Below, one piece after another: positions 5,924 through 5,943 of a DNA stretch of 5,943 bases. The notes beneath the pieces were generated by a model, which worked only from the letters and a program-made list of their open reading frames with translations, was not told the DNA's origin and ran no database searches. Source of the stretch: Thermoplasmata archaeon (lineage in GTDB: Archaea > Thermoplasmatota > Thermoplasmata > Thermoplasmatales > Aciduliprofundaceae); the NCBI GenBank assembly GCA_021160945.1, contig JAGHBQ010000108.1, positions 1 to 5,943 on the forward strand. The letters run 5' to 3'. A program made the position numbers and the translations under genes. Each line of letters starts with the position of its first letter. Position 1 is the stretch's first letter.

Positions 5924-5943
5924 TTTTCTCGCCTCCATAAAGA
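5920..5943 (-). CDS. Possible 3' end of an upstream gene, perhaps the partner ATPase OppD (partial)
   Basis: On the minus strand, one frame entering from the right edge reads SLWRREK and ends in a TGA at 5922-5920 that overlaps the oppF ATG as ATGA. This is the same junction as between coaBC and pantoate kinase. OppD usually precedes OppF in peptide-transporter operons, so this may be its C-terminus. Only seven codons are visible and another frame is also open until a TGA a few bases further on, so neither the reading frame nor the identity is proven. Confidence 0.3.
   Translation of the reverse strand, partial: SLWRREK
5929..5936 (-). promoter_or_regulatory. Shine-Dalgarno site that sets the oppF start
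   Basis: GGAGGCGA on the minus strand ends 5 bases before the ATG at 5923. It overlaps the codons that would follow the alternative ATG at 5938, which has only 5 bases upstream of it in the window. The spacing matches archaeal ribosome sites and supports a protein beginning MNDNTILQ. Confidence 0.65.

Overview
The window looks like archaeal chromosome, most likely from a thermophilic euryarchaeon. Two genes carry this. One encodes the small (DP1) subunit of family-D DNA polymerase, which bacteria and eukaryotes lack. The other encodes a pantoate kinase, the archaea-specific entry to coenzyme A synthesis. Moderately AT-rich sequence, heavy use of AGA/AGG for arginine and ATA for isoleucine, and very tight gene packing agree with this. 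A relative of Aciduliprofundum or another Thermoplasmata-like lineage would fit, but that is an inference from gene content and style, not a proven assignment.

Layout. At the left edge a plus-strand metal-dependent amidohydrolase (16-1002) runs towards the rest of the window. Its reading frame is open to the window edge. It meets tail-to-tail, with a 20-base overlap, a long minus-strand cluster that fills the rest of the window. Read in the direction of transcription, from right to left, the cluster holds: a possible 3' end of an upstream gene; an OppF/DppF-type peptide-transporter ATPase; a small unrecognised two-helix membrane protein; CoaBC; pantoate kinase; and PolD subunit DP1. Gaps and overlaps are: ATGA overlap, 5 bases, 25 bases, ATGA overlap, and 37 bases. 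The cluster is probably at least partly co-transcribed, perhaps with internal promoters before coaBC and DP1. No gene-free stretch exceeds about 40 bases, and I saw no RNA gene, mobile element, CRISPR array or long repeat.

How the genes fit together. CoaBC and pantoate kinase belong to the same pathway: pantoate to 4-phosphopantoate, then phosphopantothenate (by a synthetase not in this window), then 4'-phosphopantetheine. Their start and stop codons overlap, which suggests translational coupling. OppF would energise uptake of oligopeptides or dipeptides together with a partner ATPase, two permeases and a binding protein, presumably encoded beyond the right edge. DP1 is the proofreading subunit of the replicative polymerase and is probably a passenger in this housekeeping cluster. 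The small membrane protein is the only gene with no clear role.

I found no evidence of a new multi-gene system. The points most worth checking are the unknown membrane protein, the charged insertion in OppF, the very compact amidohydrolase, the archaeal-type CoaC active site, and several start codons where the first in-frame start is probably not the real one.
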